Shown: positions 51,272 through 60,918 of the stretch, piece by piece
How the letters are laid out: every line of letters begins with the position of its first letter
How positions within the stretch are numbered: the stretch's first letter is position 1
Source: JAJZXY01 sp046706185
Lineage (GTDB): Archaea > Thermoplasmatota > Thermoplasmata > Sysuiplasmatales > Sysuiplasmataceae
Assembly (NCBI GenBank): GCA_046706185.1
Contig: JBJKPR010000056.1
Coordinates: forward strand, 1 to 64,000
Direction of reading: 5' to 3'
Length of the DNA: 64,000 bases
Translations under genes and position numbers: made by a program
Notes under the pieces: model-generated
The model's database searches: none
Seen by the model: the letters and a program-made list of their open reading frames with translations, nothing else
Told to the model about the DNA's origin: nothing

Positions 51272-51972
51272 TATATCATGCCAGCCCGATTGTCAACTAT
51301 CTTTCCATCCATTATTCGTATCGTTCTGGCGGTGTACGATGCGACACGCTCGTCGTGGGTTACCACGACAACAGTTGCGGAGAGTGTCTTGTTGAGGTCG
51401 TTGAAAAGTTCCATTATCACCCTCCCTGCCTCAGTGTCGAGGTTCCCGGTGGGCTCATCGGCCCAGATGACCTCGGGGCTGTTGACAAGGGCTCTGGCAA
51501 TTGCTGCCCGCTGCTGTTCTCCTCCAGATAGCTGCGATGGCTTGAACTGTGCCCTGTTGCTCATTCCCACTAGCTCCAGCGTGTGAAGCGCCTTCTGCCT
51601 TGCGGTTGAAGCTTTTTCACCCAGTATCAGGGCAGGAAGCTCGACGTTTTCGACAGTTGTGAAGACCGGGAGAAGCGCATAGTTCTGGAATACGAAGCCC
51701 ATGTTTCTTGCCCTGAACCTGCTTATCTCACTGTCGCTCATATCAGCTATGTTTGTGCCTTTCACAAGAACCGCCCCCTCGCTTATCCTGTCAAGCCCAG
51801 AAAGGCAGTTCAGAAGAGTTGTTTTTCCCGAGCCGGAGGGCCCCATGACGGATATGAATTCGCCCTTCCCTATCCGTATGTTCACATGACTTATTGCGGC
51901 AAACCTCTCCTTCCCGGAAAGGTAGTACTTGCTTACATCTCTTGCCTCGATGACGATGCTGTCGTTCTGCAT
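51271..51972 (-). CDS. ABC ATP-binding protein, LolD/MacB type
   Basis: A 233-residue ATPase. Walker A GPSGSGKTT near residue 44, signature LSGGEQQRAAIARAL near residue 145, Walker B VIWADEPTGNLD near residue 165 and H-loop VTHDERVAS. It drives the adjacent permease; the ATPase stop overlaps the permease start, so they are coupled. Confidence 0.95.
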   Translation of the reverse strand: MQNDSIVIEARDVSKYYLSGKERFAAISHVNIRIGKGEFISVMGPSGSGKTTLLNCLSGLDRISEGAVLVKGTNIADMSDSEISRFRARNMGFVFQNYALLPVFTTVENVELPALILGEKASTARQKALHTLELVGMSNRAQFKPSQLSGGEQQRAAIARALVNSPEVIWADEPTGNLDTEAGRVIMELFNDLNKTLSATVVVVTHDERVASYTARTIRIMDGKIVDNRAGMI

Positions 51973-52070
51973 TTTGCGGCTCCGGGTACGGTCTTACGGG
52001 ACATTCTGCCCGATAGATAAACTATGCGAGGCTTGCCTGAGGAGGACAGGCTTTCAGGCTGTCGTCGTAT

Positions 52071-52613
52071 TCACCTGACGATTAGTACGGAGGACGGTGA
52101 GTCGGCGGCTACCCGTTCAGAGACGGAACCGAAGATTATACCCCTCCTGTAACCTCTTCTCCTGTTCCCCAGCAGTATCAGGTCGACTTTCATATCCTCG
52201 GCGGCATCGAGTATTGCATGGACAGGATCGGAAACAACCACGAGACCCTTTGCCCTGGAGATGCCGTGTGATCTTGCGAAATCCACTTTCTCCTCCATCC
52301 TCTCCTTCGCTTCCTTTACGCGTTCCTCCTGCATCTGCATGTTCACCATGATCGAATCGGGTGCTGTCTCGCTTCCTGCTATCATATGCGGTGTCACCGC
52401 ATGAAGCAGGAAGAGGTGCGCCTGCCTGTGGTTCTGGAGCAGTTTGATCGCAAAGTCAAACGCCTTTTCCGCCTCAGGGGTGAAGTCCATGGCTACAAGA
52501 ACGCCTTTAAGCACAGCGACTTCGTGCTGTGCCTCGCCCGCGGTGTCTTCGCTGCTTCTGGCCCTGTCACCGCGATTGCGATCTCTCACCCTGTGCTTCC
52601 TGGTCGCAGCCAC
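52071..52613 (-). CDS. Universal stress protein A family
   Basis: A 180-residue UspA-type protein with an N-terminal basic tail, then GVLVAMDFTPEAEKAFDFA (strand 1), LLHAVTP, and a C-terminal ATP-loop LLGNRRRGYRRGIIFGSVSERVAADSPSSVLIV. USPs respond to stress by ATP binding. The GTG start at 52613 lies 27 nt after a GTTTAATACG box, so the message is likely leaderless. Confidence 0.92.
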   Translation of the reverse strand: MAATRKHRVRDRNRGDRARSSEDTAGEAQHEVAVLKGVLVAMDFTPEAEKAFDFAIKLLQNHRQAHLFLLHAVTPHMIAGSETAPDSIMVNMQMQEERVKEAKERMEEKVDFARSHGISRAKGLVVVSDPVHAILDAAEDMKVDLILLGNRRRGYRRGIIFGSVSERVAADSPSSVLIVR

Positions 52614-52634
52614 GACACTGAAATGAGGGCGGGG

Positions 52635-52644
52635 CGTATTAAAC
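52635..52644 (-). promoter_or_regulatory. TATA box of the universal stress gene
   Basis: GTTTAATACG on the minus strand, 27 nt before the GTG at 52613; a leaderless promoter that decides the start. Confidence 0.5.
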
Positions 52645-52741
52645 GGGCAGGCTGAGATGTCAGGTATCTGGTTAAAATAGAAACCGGCGGTGGCAACCCA
52701 TTTTATCGGATGACGCAGATCATGCAGGCTGGTGTTCAGAG

Positions 52742-53224
52742 ATGTTGGTTGATTTTAAACTTAAACGGGCGCCACCGTACAAGGTCGCGTGGCTGGCGGA
52801 GGAAAAGGCGTACAGCGACAGGGCAATCAGGGCATCGTTCAGCCGTGTTGCCCAGTGGGCGGCGTCGAAGGGTTACAGCACAGGCAAATGGCTGTTCATC
52901 GAGCAGTACGAAGAGGGAGGAACACTGAGATGGAATGCATGCATCGAGGTAAAGTGCAATGCAAAGGGAGAGGGCGGTATCGGAGTCAAGACAATAAAGT
53001 CCTCTGACGTTGTCAGCGTCTCATTCAACCCGGATGAGGTTTCTTCGAGGCTTGTATATCACGGCATCAACGACTGGGTACGGTGGAGAAAGAAGGAGGG
53101 GACAATATCCAGGAGCGGCAGGTTCAGGGAAGTTTACCCCGGAGACCCGTGGAAAGATGCAAGCGCATGGAGCAACGTTGAAGTGCAGCTGACGATTGAG
53201 AAGGGCAAGAGAGGGAAGGAGTAG
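52742..53224 (+). CDS. GyrI-like small-molecule-binding protein
   Basis: A 160-residue protein with the beta-alpha layout of the GyrI/AraC effector-binding fold: an N-terminal PPYKVAWL strand, a helix (FSRVAQWAASKGY), then IEVKCNAKGEGGIGVKTIKSSDVV, HGINDW, and a C-terminal VEVQLTIEKGKRGKE. Members bind hydrophobic ligands or inhibit gyrase. Starts after a GGTG site. Divergent from the stress gene. Confidence 0.65.
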   Translation: MLVDFKLKRAPPYKVAWLAEEKAYSDRAIRASFSRVAQWAASKGYSTGKWLFIEQYEEGGTLRWNACIEVKCNAKGEGGIGVKTIKSSDVVSVSFNPDEVSSRLVYHGINDWVRWRKKEGTISRSGRFREVYPGDPWKDASAWSNVEVQLTIEKGKRGKE

Positions 53225-53293
53225 AGGAGAGGGCAGCTTTGCCAAGCACTTCATTGGCGTCGCAATGATCCCATTGATTCAGGTGAACTGCGC

Positions 53294-53977
53294 ATGAAGG
53301 TGGCGGAAGGCATTTTCAGGGTGGAAGGCGTCAGAGGGAATGTCTATCTTCTCTCAGGAGAGAAGCTGATGCTGGTAGATACGGGAATGCCGGGCAGCGG
53401 ACCAAAGATAGTCAGGTTCATAAGGGAAGAACTGAAGCGCGACGAGCACGAACTCTCCATGATAGTGCTCACACATCAGCACATAGACCATGCGGGCTCT
53501 GCACTCTGGCTCAAGGGGGCAACTCGAGCCAGAATAGCAATACACGAGGATGACGCCGACTACGTATCGGGCAGAAGGGAACCACTCAGGCCGAAGGGGG
53601 CAGCGGGGGTAGCATTCGCAGTTTTCTCCCCTTTTTTCAAGCTGAGGACATTCGACCCAGACCTACTGCTGAGGGATGGTGAAATGCTGGGGCCCTTCAG
53701 AATCGTGCACATTCCGGGACACACTCCGGGCAGCATAGCGATATGCGACGATGCAAACGGGCTTGTTTTTTCAGGCGACATAGTCTCAACGAGGTCAGGG
53801 AGGGCCGCTTTCCCGCCGCGATCGTTCAACAGCGACGGAAGCAAAATGAGGGAATCCTTAAGTGCGCTGCTTTCCAGGCATCAGGGCCTGCTTCTCCCGG
53901 GTCATGGGGAGCCTGTCCGGTCGGGGGTGGCGGCCAGACTGCTCACTGACGGCCCCCCGGAGCGGGTGAAGGTGTAG
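53294..53977 (+). CDS. MBL-fold metallo-hydrolase
   Basis: A 227-residue metallo-beta-lactamase-fold enzyme with the HxHxDH zinc motif in LTHQHIDHAG near residue 58, LVDTGMPGSG near residue 28, HIPGHTPGS near residue 141 and LLPGHGEPV near residue 200. It could be a glyoxalase-II-like thioesterase or other hydrolase. AGGTGA lies 7 nt before the ATG. Confidence 0.92.
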   Translation: MKVAEGIFRVEGVRGNVYLLSGEKLMLVDTGMPGSGPKIVRFIREELKRDEHELSMIVLTHQHIDHAGSALWLKGATRARIAIHEDDADYVSGRREPLRPKGAAGVAFAVFSPFFKLRTFDPDLLLRDGEMLGPFRIVHIPGHTPGSIAICDDANGLVFSGDIVSTRSGRAAFPPRSFNSDGSKMRESLSALLSRHQGLLLPGHGEPVRSGVAARLLTDGPPERVKV

Positions 53978-54010
53978 AAGATAAATCCCGGTGAGCAGTT
54001 GCGGAGGAAC

Positions 54011-54820
54011 ATGAAGATATCCAGAGATGGAAGCCAGGCTGAGATAGAAACGCTTGGAGCCTATCTGAGTTCGCTTGTCCTTGACGGTCGTGAGATACTG
54101 CTGAAGTCGGAGGATGGAAGGCAGACACACGGGGGCGCATGCAACCTTATACCGTATGCGGGAAGGATCAGGAACGGAGAGTACTATTCAGGAGGAAGGA
54201 GGTACAGCTTCCCGAAGGAAAAGGAAGGAAACAGCATACACGGCTTCTCGAGAAACAGAGAGTTCACTACGGCCGGCACTTCCGCGGGCTATGCATGTCT
54301 TAAGGCTGTTCTTTCAGACAGGGGATATCCCTCGACGCTCGATCTGTCTGTCGATTACAGGCTTGAAAGGAAGTCCATCTCCGTTTCCTACACAGCGCAG
54401 AATACTGGCGCGGCAGATGCGCCTCTTGTCATAGGAAGCCATCCTTACTTTATCACGGAGGGAAGATGGAAGATACTGCCGTCGGTGCCTGCAAGGGAGC
54501 TGCACCTTTCGGACGGCTATTTTCCGGACGGATCGTTCAGGCAGTTTGACTTTGACAGGTATCTTGATGAAGTCCCGCTCGACAACTGCTTCGAGGGGGG
54601 AGGGGATCTGCGCCTTTCGAGTGGGCGCGGCGACATTGTGATCCGCAGGAGGAGGATGGATTACTTCCTCGTGTACAACGGAGCATATGCACGTGGGTCG
54701 TCGGTGGCAATTGAGCCGATGACGGGCGCGCCGGATGCTTTCAACAACGGCATCGGTCTCAACGTCCTTGCCCCGGGACAGAAATTCGAGTGCGAATACT
54801 CAATAACGCTTCCGCAATAG
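54011..54820 (+). CDS. Aldose 1-epimerase family protein
   Basis: A 269-residue beta-sandwich protein. NLIPYAGRIRNGEY near residue 46 and SIHGFSRN near residue 75 match the galactose-mutarotase group; VIGSHPYFI near residue 144 and VAIEPMTGAPDAFNNG near residue 236 include the catalytic His and Glu. It interconverts sugar anomers, consistent with the glucan operon. ATG at 54011 has CGGAGG just upstream; TTG at 53999 is an alternative. Confidence 0.85.
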   Translation: MKISRDGSQAEIETLGAYLSSLVLDGREILLKSEDGRQTHGGACNLIPYAGRIRNGEYYSGGRRYSFPKEKEGNSIHGFSRNREFTTAGTSAGYACLKAVLSDRGYPSTLDLSVDYRLERKSISVSYTAQNTGAADAPLVIGSHPYFITEGRWKILPSVPARELHLSDGYFPDGSFRQFDFDRYLDEVPLDNCFEGGGDLRLSSGRGDIVIRRRRMDYFLVYNGAYARGSSVAIEPMTGAPDAFNNGIGLNVLAPGQKFECEYSITLPQ

Positions 54821-54838
54821 AGATTAACCCGGCGTTCA

Positions 54839-55963
54839 ATGGGCGGTCACACGGCAGAGAGTATGACAGCGCTGAATGACGGTTACATCGAACTGGGCTC
54901 GGTGAGGGGCAGCATGCTTGTAAGCAGAGCCGCAGTGGAACTTCTCCGCTCGGTCGACTCGTTCGCGTTCGACTGCGACGGAACGCTGCTCAACTCAGAG
55001 GAGTCTTACGTTAGGGCCACCTTCGAGACAGCGAGGACGCTGTTCGAACGGCTTCACGGGCGGGGCATCGAAACAGGAAAGCAGGGGAGGCGTATACTGT
55101 CATGGCTGAGACAGACGGGTGAATACAACAACGACTGGGACAGCACATTCGCTCTTGTCTGTTTCACCTCGATGGCGGAGGCTGAGCTCGACGGGGCAGG
55201 CGGAAGCAAGCTCCCTGCTGCCCTCATGGACAGGGCAGGGGACATAGCGTCTGAATTCATTTCCTCCGCGGACAGGAAGGATGCCGCCTCGCTGAAAGAG
55301 TTCATGAAACGTCGTTATGCTTCTCTTGCGAAGAAGGACGAGTTCGACCGCATATCCGGGTTCCTGAACTATCCAGGTGGCCCGGAGAGGAGCCCTGTTT
55401 CAAACGTGTATATGAAGTTCTACCTCGGAAAAAACCCGGACGACGGCTGGGACGGGAACTACCGGCCGCTCGATTACGGGAATGGGCTCATAAGCAAAGA
55501 GCGCCCCCTTGTCGATGCCCGGACTATGAGCCAGATCATATCCCTATCGGGAGGAAGAAAGCCTGCGATACTGACAGGCAGCTGGAGGAGCACTGTTTCT
55601 GCAAGCCTGGGCCACCTTGCCCAGTACTTCGACATGGGTGCATCGATGTTCATAGGAGACATGGAGAACGAAGGTTCGCCAGATGTTGCACACTTCAGGA
55701 AACCATCCGACAGGGGGCTGCTCCGAGCAATTGAATTGATTGGTTCAGACTGCTTGCTGTACACTGGAGACTCCGGTGAGGACATGATTATGGTCTCCGC
55801 TGCAAGGAAGAAAGGGGCCAGGGTGCTGTTCGCCGGCGTGACAGATAATACGCCCGACCCTGAGGAGTTCAGGAAGTACTTCATCGAGAAGGGAGCCGAT
55901 GCGGTCCTGCACAGCGCCTCCCAGATACCGGAGCTCATGAATGAGCTCGGGCGCATCAGCTGA
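54839..55963 (+). CDS. HAD-superfamily hydrolase (IA type)
   Basis: A 374-residue HAD protein. Motif I is FAFDCDGTLLNSEE near residue 41, motif II LTGSWRST near residue 240 and the motif III/IV region LLYTGDSGEDMIMV near residue 305. An alternative ATG at 54863 would drop eight residues. The 160-residue stretch between motif I and motif II is larger than usual and helical, so it may be a cap domain. It ends 8 bp inside the trpA 3' end (convergent). Related HAD proteins are found near amino-acid operons, but the substrate is unknown. Confidence 0.82.
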   Translation: MGGHTAESMTALNDGYIELGSVRGSMLVSRAAVELLRSVDSFAFDCDGTLLNSEESYVRATFETARTLFERLHGRGIETGKQGRRILSWLRQTGEYNNDWDSTFALVCFTSMAEAELDGAGGSKLPAALMDRAGDIASEFISSADRKDAASLKEFMKRRYASLAKKDEFDRISGFLNYPGGPERSPVSNVYMKFYLGKNPDDGWDGNYRPLDYGNGLISKERPLVDARTMSQIISLSGGRKPAILTGSWRSTVSASLGHLAQYFDMGASMFIGDMENEGSPDVAHFRKPSDRGLLRAIELIGSDCLLYTGDSGEDMIMVSAARKKGARVLFAGVTDNTPDPEEFRKYFIEKGADAVLHSASQIPELMNELGRIS

Positions 55964-56750
55964 GGGACGAACGACTCGCTGTCGCCTCCTTCAGCGACCT
56001 TACAAAGCTGCCCACCTCTTCCGGTCCCTGCCCTGCGCCCACTCTTGAAACTATTGCGCTTCCCACAACTATGCCGTCAGCCCCGGATGCGGCCAGCTGG
56101 GAGACGTGCCCTGGTGTGGAGATGCCGAAGCCGACAGCCACAGGAACCGGCGCTATCTTCTTGTATGACGAGAGGAGACCGACAGCCTGCTCAGGCAGCG
56201 AGGATCCCTCTCCCGTGGTGCCGTACCTGCTGACGACATACAGAAAGCCGCTTGTGCTTGAGGCAATCCTGCCCGCCCTTTCCGGTCCCGTAGCAGGCGA
56301 GGCGAGAAGTATGTTGTCGATAGAGCGGCGCCTGCACGCATTTCTCAGTGCCCTTCCCTCCTCAAGGGGCAGGTCTGGTACTATGACGCCTGAAATGCCT
56401 GCATCCGACAGGGAAGAGACGAAGCCCTCCTCCCCCATCCTGTGGATTGTGTTGTAGTAGCACATGACAACGACGGGAACAGCACTGCCCAGGGCGGAGC
56501 ACCAGCTTATCACGCTCCCCACCCTCGTGCCTGCAGAGAGAGACCTGACACCTGCGGCCTGTACCGACGGGCCGTCCGCTATCGGGTCCGAGAACGGAAT
56601 TCCGACCTCGATTATGTCCGAATGCGCTGCTACAGCGCGAGCATAGGAAAGAAAAGACTCTGGATCGGGATCGCCTCCCATGAGATACGAGATGAGTGCT
56701 GCCCTTCCCTCCGACGAAGAACGCCTGAATGCTTCGGCCAGACCGCTCAA
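55956..56750 (-). CDS. trpA: Tryptophan synthase alpha subunit
   Basis: A 264-residue TIM-barrel enzyme. IEVGIPFSDPIADGP near residue 47 holds the catalytic Glu and Asp, and PVAVGFGIS near residue 202 the phosphate loop. It cleaves indole-glycerol phosphate to indole for TrpB. It is the last gene of the trp operon and overlaps trpB by 4 bp. Confidence 0.97.
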   Translation of the reverse strand: MSGLAEAFRRSSSEGRAALISYLMGGDPDPESFLSYARAVAAHSDIIEVGIPFSDPIADGPSVQAAGVRSLSAGTRVGSVISWCSALGSAVPVVVMCYYNTIHRMGEEGFVSSLSDAGISGVIVPDLPLEEGRALRNACRRRSIDNILLASPATGPERAGRIASSTSGFLYVVSRYGTTGEGSSLPEQAVGLLSSYKKIAPVPVAVGFGISTPGHVSQLAASGADGIVVGSAIVSRVGAGQGPEEVGSFVRSLKEATASRSSLS

Positions 56751-57925
56751 TTCGTCCCCTCCATGTAGGCTGCGGCTGTCTCAACATCCTTGTCCCCCCT
56801 GCCGCTCAGGTTCACAACGACGATCGAATCCCGGGGCATCTTGCCAGCCTCCTCGACAGCAGCGTGGACGGCGTGTGCAGATTCAAGCGCGGGGATGATC
56901 CCCTCCAGACGGCTGAGGAGCCTGAATGCATCCATTGCCTGTGCATCCGTTACGGCCATGTACCTTGCCCTTCCGGTGCTTCTGAGGTATGAATGCTGGG
57001 GTCCGACTGACGGGTAGTCGAGTCCTGCGCTTATGCTCGCAGTCTCAAGCACCTGGCCGTCCCCGTCCTGCAGAAGCATGCTCCTCGAGCCGTGAAGCAC
57101 GCCAGGCTCGCCTGCAACAAGGGGCGCCGAATGCTTCCCGCTTTCGATTCCCCGCCCGCCTGCCTGTGCGCCTAGCAGCCCCACGCCCGAGCTCTTCAGG
57201 AACGGTGCAAATGCACCGATAGCGTTGCTTCCGCCGCCCACACATGCAACAACAAGGTCTGGCAGCCTCCCCTCGGACCTGAGTATCTGCCCTCTTATCT
57301 CCTTCCCTATGATGCTCTGGAAATCACGCACTATTGTCGGGTAGGGATGGGGGCCCACAGCGCTGCCAAGAAGGTAGTAGGTGTCACGCACGTTTGTGAC
57401 CCAGTCACGAAGCGCCTCGTTGATAGCATCCTTGAGCGTTTTTGAGCCGCTGTCCACGGGATGCACCCTGGCACCGAGGAGTTCCATCCTGATCAGGTTA
57501 AGGCGCTGCCTCTCCGTATCCTTCCTTCCCATGTACACTTCGGTCTGCAGGCCGAGCGCGGCACCGGCTATAGCGGTTGCCACCCCATGCTGCCCTGCGC
57601 CCGTTTCAGCTATGATCCTGCGCTTACCCATCATCGTTGCGAGCAGTGCCTGCCCCATGACGTTGTTGAATTTGTGTGCCCCGCCGTGGACGAGGTCCTC
57701 CCTTTTCAGGTAAATCTTTGCCCCGCCTGCGTGTTCGGTGAGCCTCCTGGCGAAGTAGAGGGGCGTGGGCCTGCCGCCGAACTGCCTGTTGTAGACGTCA
57801 AGCCTTGACTTGAATTCCCGGTCTTTCCTGAACCTGTTGTAGGCTCTCTCAAGCTCCTCGAGCGCAGGAACAAGTGTCTCCGGCACGTATCTGCCCCCGA
57901 ACTCACCAAACCGTCCCTTAGTCAT
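56747..57925 (-). CDS. trpB: Tryptophan synthase beta subunit
   Basis: A 392-residue PLP enzyme. It starts MTKGRFGEFGGRYVPE and has KREDLVHGGAHKFNN near residue 78, where the Lys binds PLP, and VACVGGGSNAIG near residue 220. The usual NHTGAHK motif is altered to VHGGAHK, as in some archaeal TrpB. It makes Trp from indole and serine. The ATG at 57925 has GGAGG 6 nt upstream and overlaps trpF by 8 bp. Confidence 0.96.
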   Translation of the reverse strand: MTKGRFGEFGGRYVPETLVPALEELERAYNRFRKDREFKSRLDVYNRQFGGRPTPLYFARRLTEHAGGAKIYLKREDLVHGGAHKFNNVMGQALLATMMGKRRIIAETGAGQHGVATAIAGAALGLQTEVYMGRKDTERQRLNLIRMELLGARVHPVDSGSKTLKDAINEALRDWVTNVRDTYYLLGSAVGPHPYPTIVRDFQSIIGKEIRGQILRSEGRLPDLVVACVGGGSNAIGAFAPFLKSSGVGLLGAQAGGRGIESGKHSAPLVAGEPGVLHGSRSMLLQDGDGQVLETASISAGLDYPSVGPQHSYLRSTGRARYMAVTDAQAMDAFRLLSRLEGIIPALESAHAVHAAVEEAGKMPRDSIVVVNLSGRGDKDVETAAAYMEGTN

Positions 57926-58559
57926 TTGAAACCTCCTTCGCCCTCCTGATGAACGTGGAGACAAGCTCCCTGGACTTCCAGCCGCCTGACTCGACGCCGC
58001 TGGACACATCAACTACAGATGGCATCACGGCGCCAATTGCGCTCTGAACGTTATCGCAGTTGAGACCCCCTGCAAGCATCATCTTGGCCGGGTATATCGT
58101 ATCCCTGATTTTCCTGCTCAGCGCCCAGTCGTGCGTTTTTCCGGTGCCCCCGGAGATGCCGTCTACGGCGGAATCGACAACAACCATGTCGACCACGTCC
58201 TTGAGAGCCGACGCCTTCTCCACCGCCCCTTCGGTTGCCTGGACCAGCCCAATCACCTGGACGCCAAGCACCTCCTTCAAATCAAGCAGCCTGGAAGGGG
58301 TCGATTCTATCTGTATCTGGACGTAGTCGGGCTCGAGAGCTGAGCACATGTTCGAGAGGAACTCCTCGTCTGTCGTGTTGACAACAGCCACTGTCTGGGC
58401 AGATTCTGCTGCCTGTGTCACAAGCGGCCTTGCCGCTTCAACAGTCAGCGATCTGGGTGACGTGCTGACCTGTATTATGAACCCCATATAGTCTGCACCT
58501 GCGGCAAATTCTATGTCCTCCCTTCTCCTATTTCCGCATATTTTGACTTCTGGCAACAA
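57918..58559 (-). CDS. trpF: Phosphoribosylanthranilate isomerase
   Basis: A 213-residue barrel enzyme starting LLPEVKICGNRR, where the Cys of KICG and the Asp in MVVVDSAVDG are catalytic. GGTGKTHDW and MLAGGLNCDN are phosphate loops. It isomerises N-(5-phosphoribosyl)anthranilate. It starts with TTG (58559) and overlaps trpC by 32 bp, indicating close coupling. Confidence 0.95.
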   Translation of the reverse strand: MLPEVKICGNRRREDIEFAAGADYMGFIIQVSTSPRSLTVEAARPLVTQAAESAQTVAVVNTTDEEFLSNMCSALEPDYVQIQIESTPSRLLDLKEVLGVQVIGLVQATEGAVEKASALKDVVDMVVVDSAVDGISGGTGKTHDWALSRKIRDTIYPAKMMLAGGLNCDNVQSAIGAVMPSVVDVSSGVESGGWKSRELVSTFIRRAKEVSND

Positions 58560-59313
58560 CAGCCGCCTCCGTTATTGATGAGAGCAGTGAAGCATCCTCG
58601 CCCATCACTGATGTTCCTACAAGGACGCCGTCCGCGCCCGCCCCGATCATCGCTGAAACCATATCGCCACTCGTGATGCCGCTCATGCCTATGACCTGCC
58701 TGTCCTTGCCTTCCGAGCGGAGGATGCTCTCTGTCCTCTTCGGCTCGAGCGTCAGGTCGGACAGGTTGCGGTTATTGATGCCAATCAAGTCAGCACCTGT
58801 CTCCATTGCCCTCCTGTACTGCTCAGGGGAGTTTACTTCAAGTATGACTTCCAGCCCGAGTGAGCGCGCATCTTCCATCAGGACGTCAAGATTGTACCTT
58901 GACCTTTCGAATATCTCCATTATCAGGAGCACGCAGTCTGCCCCAAGCCTGTATGCAGCATCAAGCTGGTCCGTGGAGATGAAAAAATCCTTCATAAGGA
59001 CAGGTATGCCGAAGGTCGATGCTTCTGCAACGTTTTCCAGTGAGCCGTTGAACCTGTGTGGCTCGGACAGGACAGAGAATGCGCATACGCCTGCGTCGTA
59101 GAATTCCTGGAGCCTGCTTCTGAGCGGCACATCCGATGAGAGTTCCCTGACGGAAGGTGTTTTGCGCTTGAACTCCGCTATAACCGGAGCGCGGTTCCCG
59201 GAGAGCGCCTCCTTCATTGACAGCAGCGGGCGCGTCCGCTGGGACTTCACAGAATAGTACCCGGACATTACGAGTGAGAACGCATTGTCCACGAAGTAGT
59301 CCAGCTCATCCAT
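58528..59313 (-). CDS. trpC: Indole-3-glycerol-phosphate synthase
   Basis: A 261-residue barrel enzyme. It has PVIAEFKRKTPS near residue 40 (catalytic Lys and Glu), VLMKDFFIS near residue 105, INNRNLSDLTLE near residue 175 and a C-terminal GADGVLVGTSVMG. It closes the indole ring. It overlaps trpD by 8 bp. Confidence 0.96.
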   Translation of the reverse strand: MDELDYFVDNAFSLVMSGYYSVKSQRTRPLLSMKEALSGNRAPVIAEFKRKTPSVRELSSDVPLRSRLQEFYDAGVCAFSVLSEPHRFNGSLENVAEASTFGIPVLMKDFFISTDQLDAAYRLGADCVLLIMEIFERSRYNLDVLMEDARSLGLEVILEVNSPEQYRRAMETGADLIGINNRNLSDLTLEPKRTESILRSEGKDRQVIGMSGITSGDMVSAMIGAGADGVLVGTSVMGEDASLLSSITEAAVVARSQNMRK

Positions 59314-60334
59314 TTTCCACCCCGCCCAGGGTGCTTAGGCGTATGAACTCCTGCATCTTCTCCATTGCCCTTCCGCTTTCGATTGAATCAAGCGCTTTCT
59401 CCACGCCCTTCTCCACTGAAGAGGCTGCGCCCGCGACGTAGAGCGCCGCTCCCGCATTGAGAAGCACTATACTCCTTTCGCCCTCTCCCGATACGCCCCT
59501 TAACACCCTGTTTGCAAACGCAGCGCTCTCTTCAGGACCGGCCGCAGGAGGAGGCGCCCACTGGCGTGTACCGAAGGAGGAGAACTCCTCCGCAGCAATC
59601 GAGTACTTTTCAACAGCACCGTTCCTGACCTCGGCTATTTCCGTGTTCCCGGCAGGCGATATCTCGTCCATGCCCAGGACACCGTGTGCGACGATCGCCC
59701 TTTTTGCGCCAAGAAGGGAGAGGGCATCGGCAATCCTATCCATGTATGAACTTGAGAAGACACCGACAAGCTGCCTGCTCACCATCGCCGGGTTGGTTAT
59801 GGGGCCGAGAATGTTGAAAACAGTCCTGAATGCCAGCGACTTCCTGACCGGAGAAACGTTCTTCACGGCAGGATGGTAGAGTGGAGCAAACAGGAATGTG
59901 ATGCCGCCTTTATTGAGCATCAAGGAAGCGGTGTCCGGATCTATGGATATGTTTACCCCGAGCGCCTGCAGCAGATCAGCACTTCCGCTCCTGCTTGTGA
60001 ATGACCTGTTTCCATGCTTGGCAACAGGGACGCCTGAGGAGGCGACAACCACAGAACTTACAGTCGACACATTGTACGTCTTTACCCTGGCGCCGCCTGT
60101 TCCGCACAGGTCGATTGTTCCCTCCGGTGCGCTTACACGCGTGCATTTTTGCCTCATTACCCGTGCAATTGCAGCAATCTCCCCTGCCGTCTCTCCCTTC
60201 ATCCTCATTGCGGTGAGGAAGGATGCAAGCTCCGCATCGCTTGCCCTGCCGTCCATTATGAGCACTGCTGCCTCCTCCGCCTCTTCATCTGTGAGGTCTT
60301 TTCCTTCCGCCAGCTTGCCTATTATCTTCTTCAC
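59306..60334 (-). CDS. trpD: Anthranilate phosphoribosyltransferase
   Basis: A 342-residue enzyme with DLCGTGGARVKTYNVST near residue 75 (PRPP/phosphate loop), KHGNRSFTSRSGSADLLQALG near residue 107 (here shown in parts HGNRSFTS and SADLLQAL), and the VHGVLGMDEISP segment near residue 225. It joins PRPP to anthranilate. Start is a GTG overlapping the trpG stop by 4 bp. Confidence 0.95.
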   Translation of the reverse strand: MKKIIGKLAEGKDLTDEEAEEAAVLIMDGRASDAELASFLTAMRMKGETAGEIAAIARVMRQKCTRVSAPEGTIDLCGTGGARVKTYNVSTVSSVVVASSGVPVAKHGNRSFTSRSGSADLLQALGVNISIDPDTASLMLNKGGITFLFAPLYHPAVKNVSPVRKSLAFRTVFNILGPITNPAMVSRQLVGVFSSSYMDRIADALSLLGAKRAIVAHGVLGMDEISPAGNTEIAEVRNGAVEKYSIAAEEFSSFGTRQWAPPPAAGPEESAAFANRVLRGVSGEGERSIVLLNAGAALYVAGAASSVEKGVEKALDSIESGRAMEKMQEFIRLSTLGGVENG

Positions 60335-60918
60335 AGCGATCCCTTCACTATCCTTCTGAAATTGAGCAGTGTGTCATACCCGTCCGGTGTGAGTATGGAT
60401 TCTGGGTGGAACTGCACGCCGAAGACAGGTCTAGACCTGTGCCTGATGGCCATGATCTCGCCCGTCTCGCTCATTGCGGTTACGTCGAGCGAGCTTGGAA
60501 GAGACTCGTGCTCGACGATGAGCGAGTGGTATCGTCCCCCGGTAAGCGGTGATTCTATGCCTTCAAACAGCTCACGGCCGGAATGGGATATGAGAGATGT
60601 CTTGCCATGCATTATTCGCTCCGCATGTATGACGTGCCCGCCGAATGCATAAGCAATGCCCTGATGGCCCAGGCAAACGCCGAGAAGCGGTACCTGGCCC
60701 GCCTCCCTGATCAGCTCTTTGTTGATACCGAAGTACCTTTTTCTCTCGGGTGTACCCGGGCCCGGGGAAATCACTATACAGTCAGGGTCTATCGAGGAAA
60801 GCTCTTTCATGCTCAGGCAGTCGTTTCTCTTCACTGTTATGGAGAAGCCTGCCTGACCAAGCTTCTGGTACAGGTTGTAGGAGAAAGAGTCATAGTTATC
60901 GATTAGAAGCAGCTTCAT
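60331..60918 (-). CDS. trpG: Anthranilate synthase glutaminase subunit
   Basis: A 195-residue class I glutamine amidotransferase. The nucleophile Cys is in LLGVCLGHQ near residue 80, the oxyanion/His-Glu pair in VQFHPESILT near residue 175. It supplies ammonia to TrpE. Overlaps trpE by 4 bp. Confidence 0.95.
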   Translation of the reverse strand: MKLLLIDNYDSFSYNLYQKLGQAGFSITVKRNDCLSMKELSSIDPDCIVISPGPGTPERKRYFGINKELIREAGQVPLLGVCLGHQGIAYAFGGHVIHAERIMHGKTSLISHSGRELFEGIESPLTGGRYHSLIVEHESLPSSLDVTAMSETGEIMAIRHRSRPVFGVQFHPESILTPDGYDTLLNFRRIVKGSL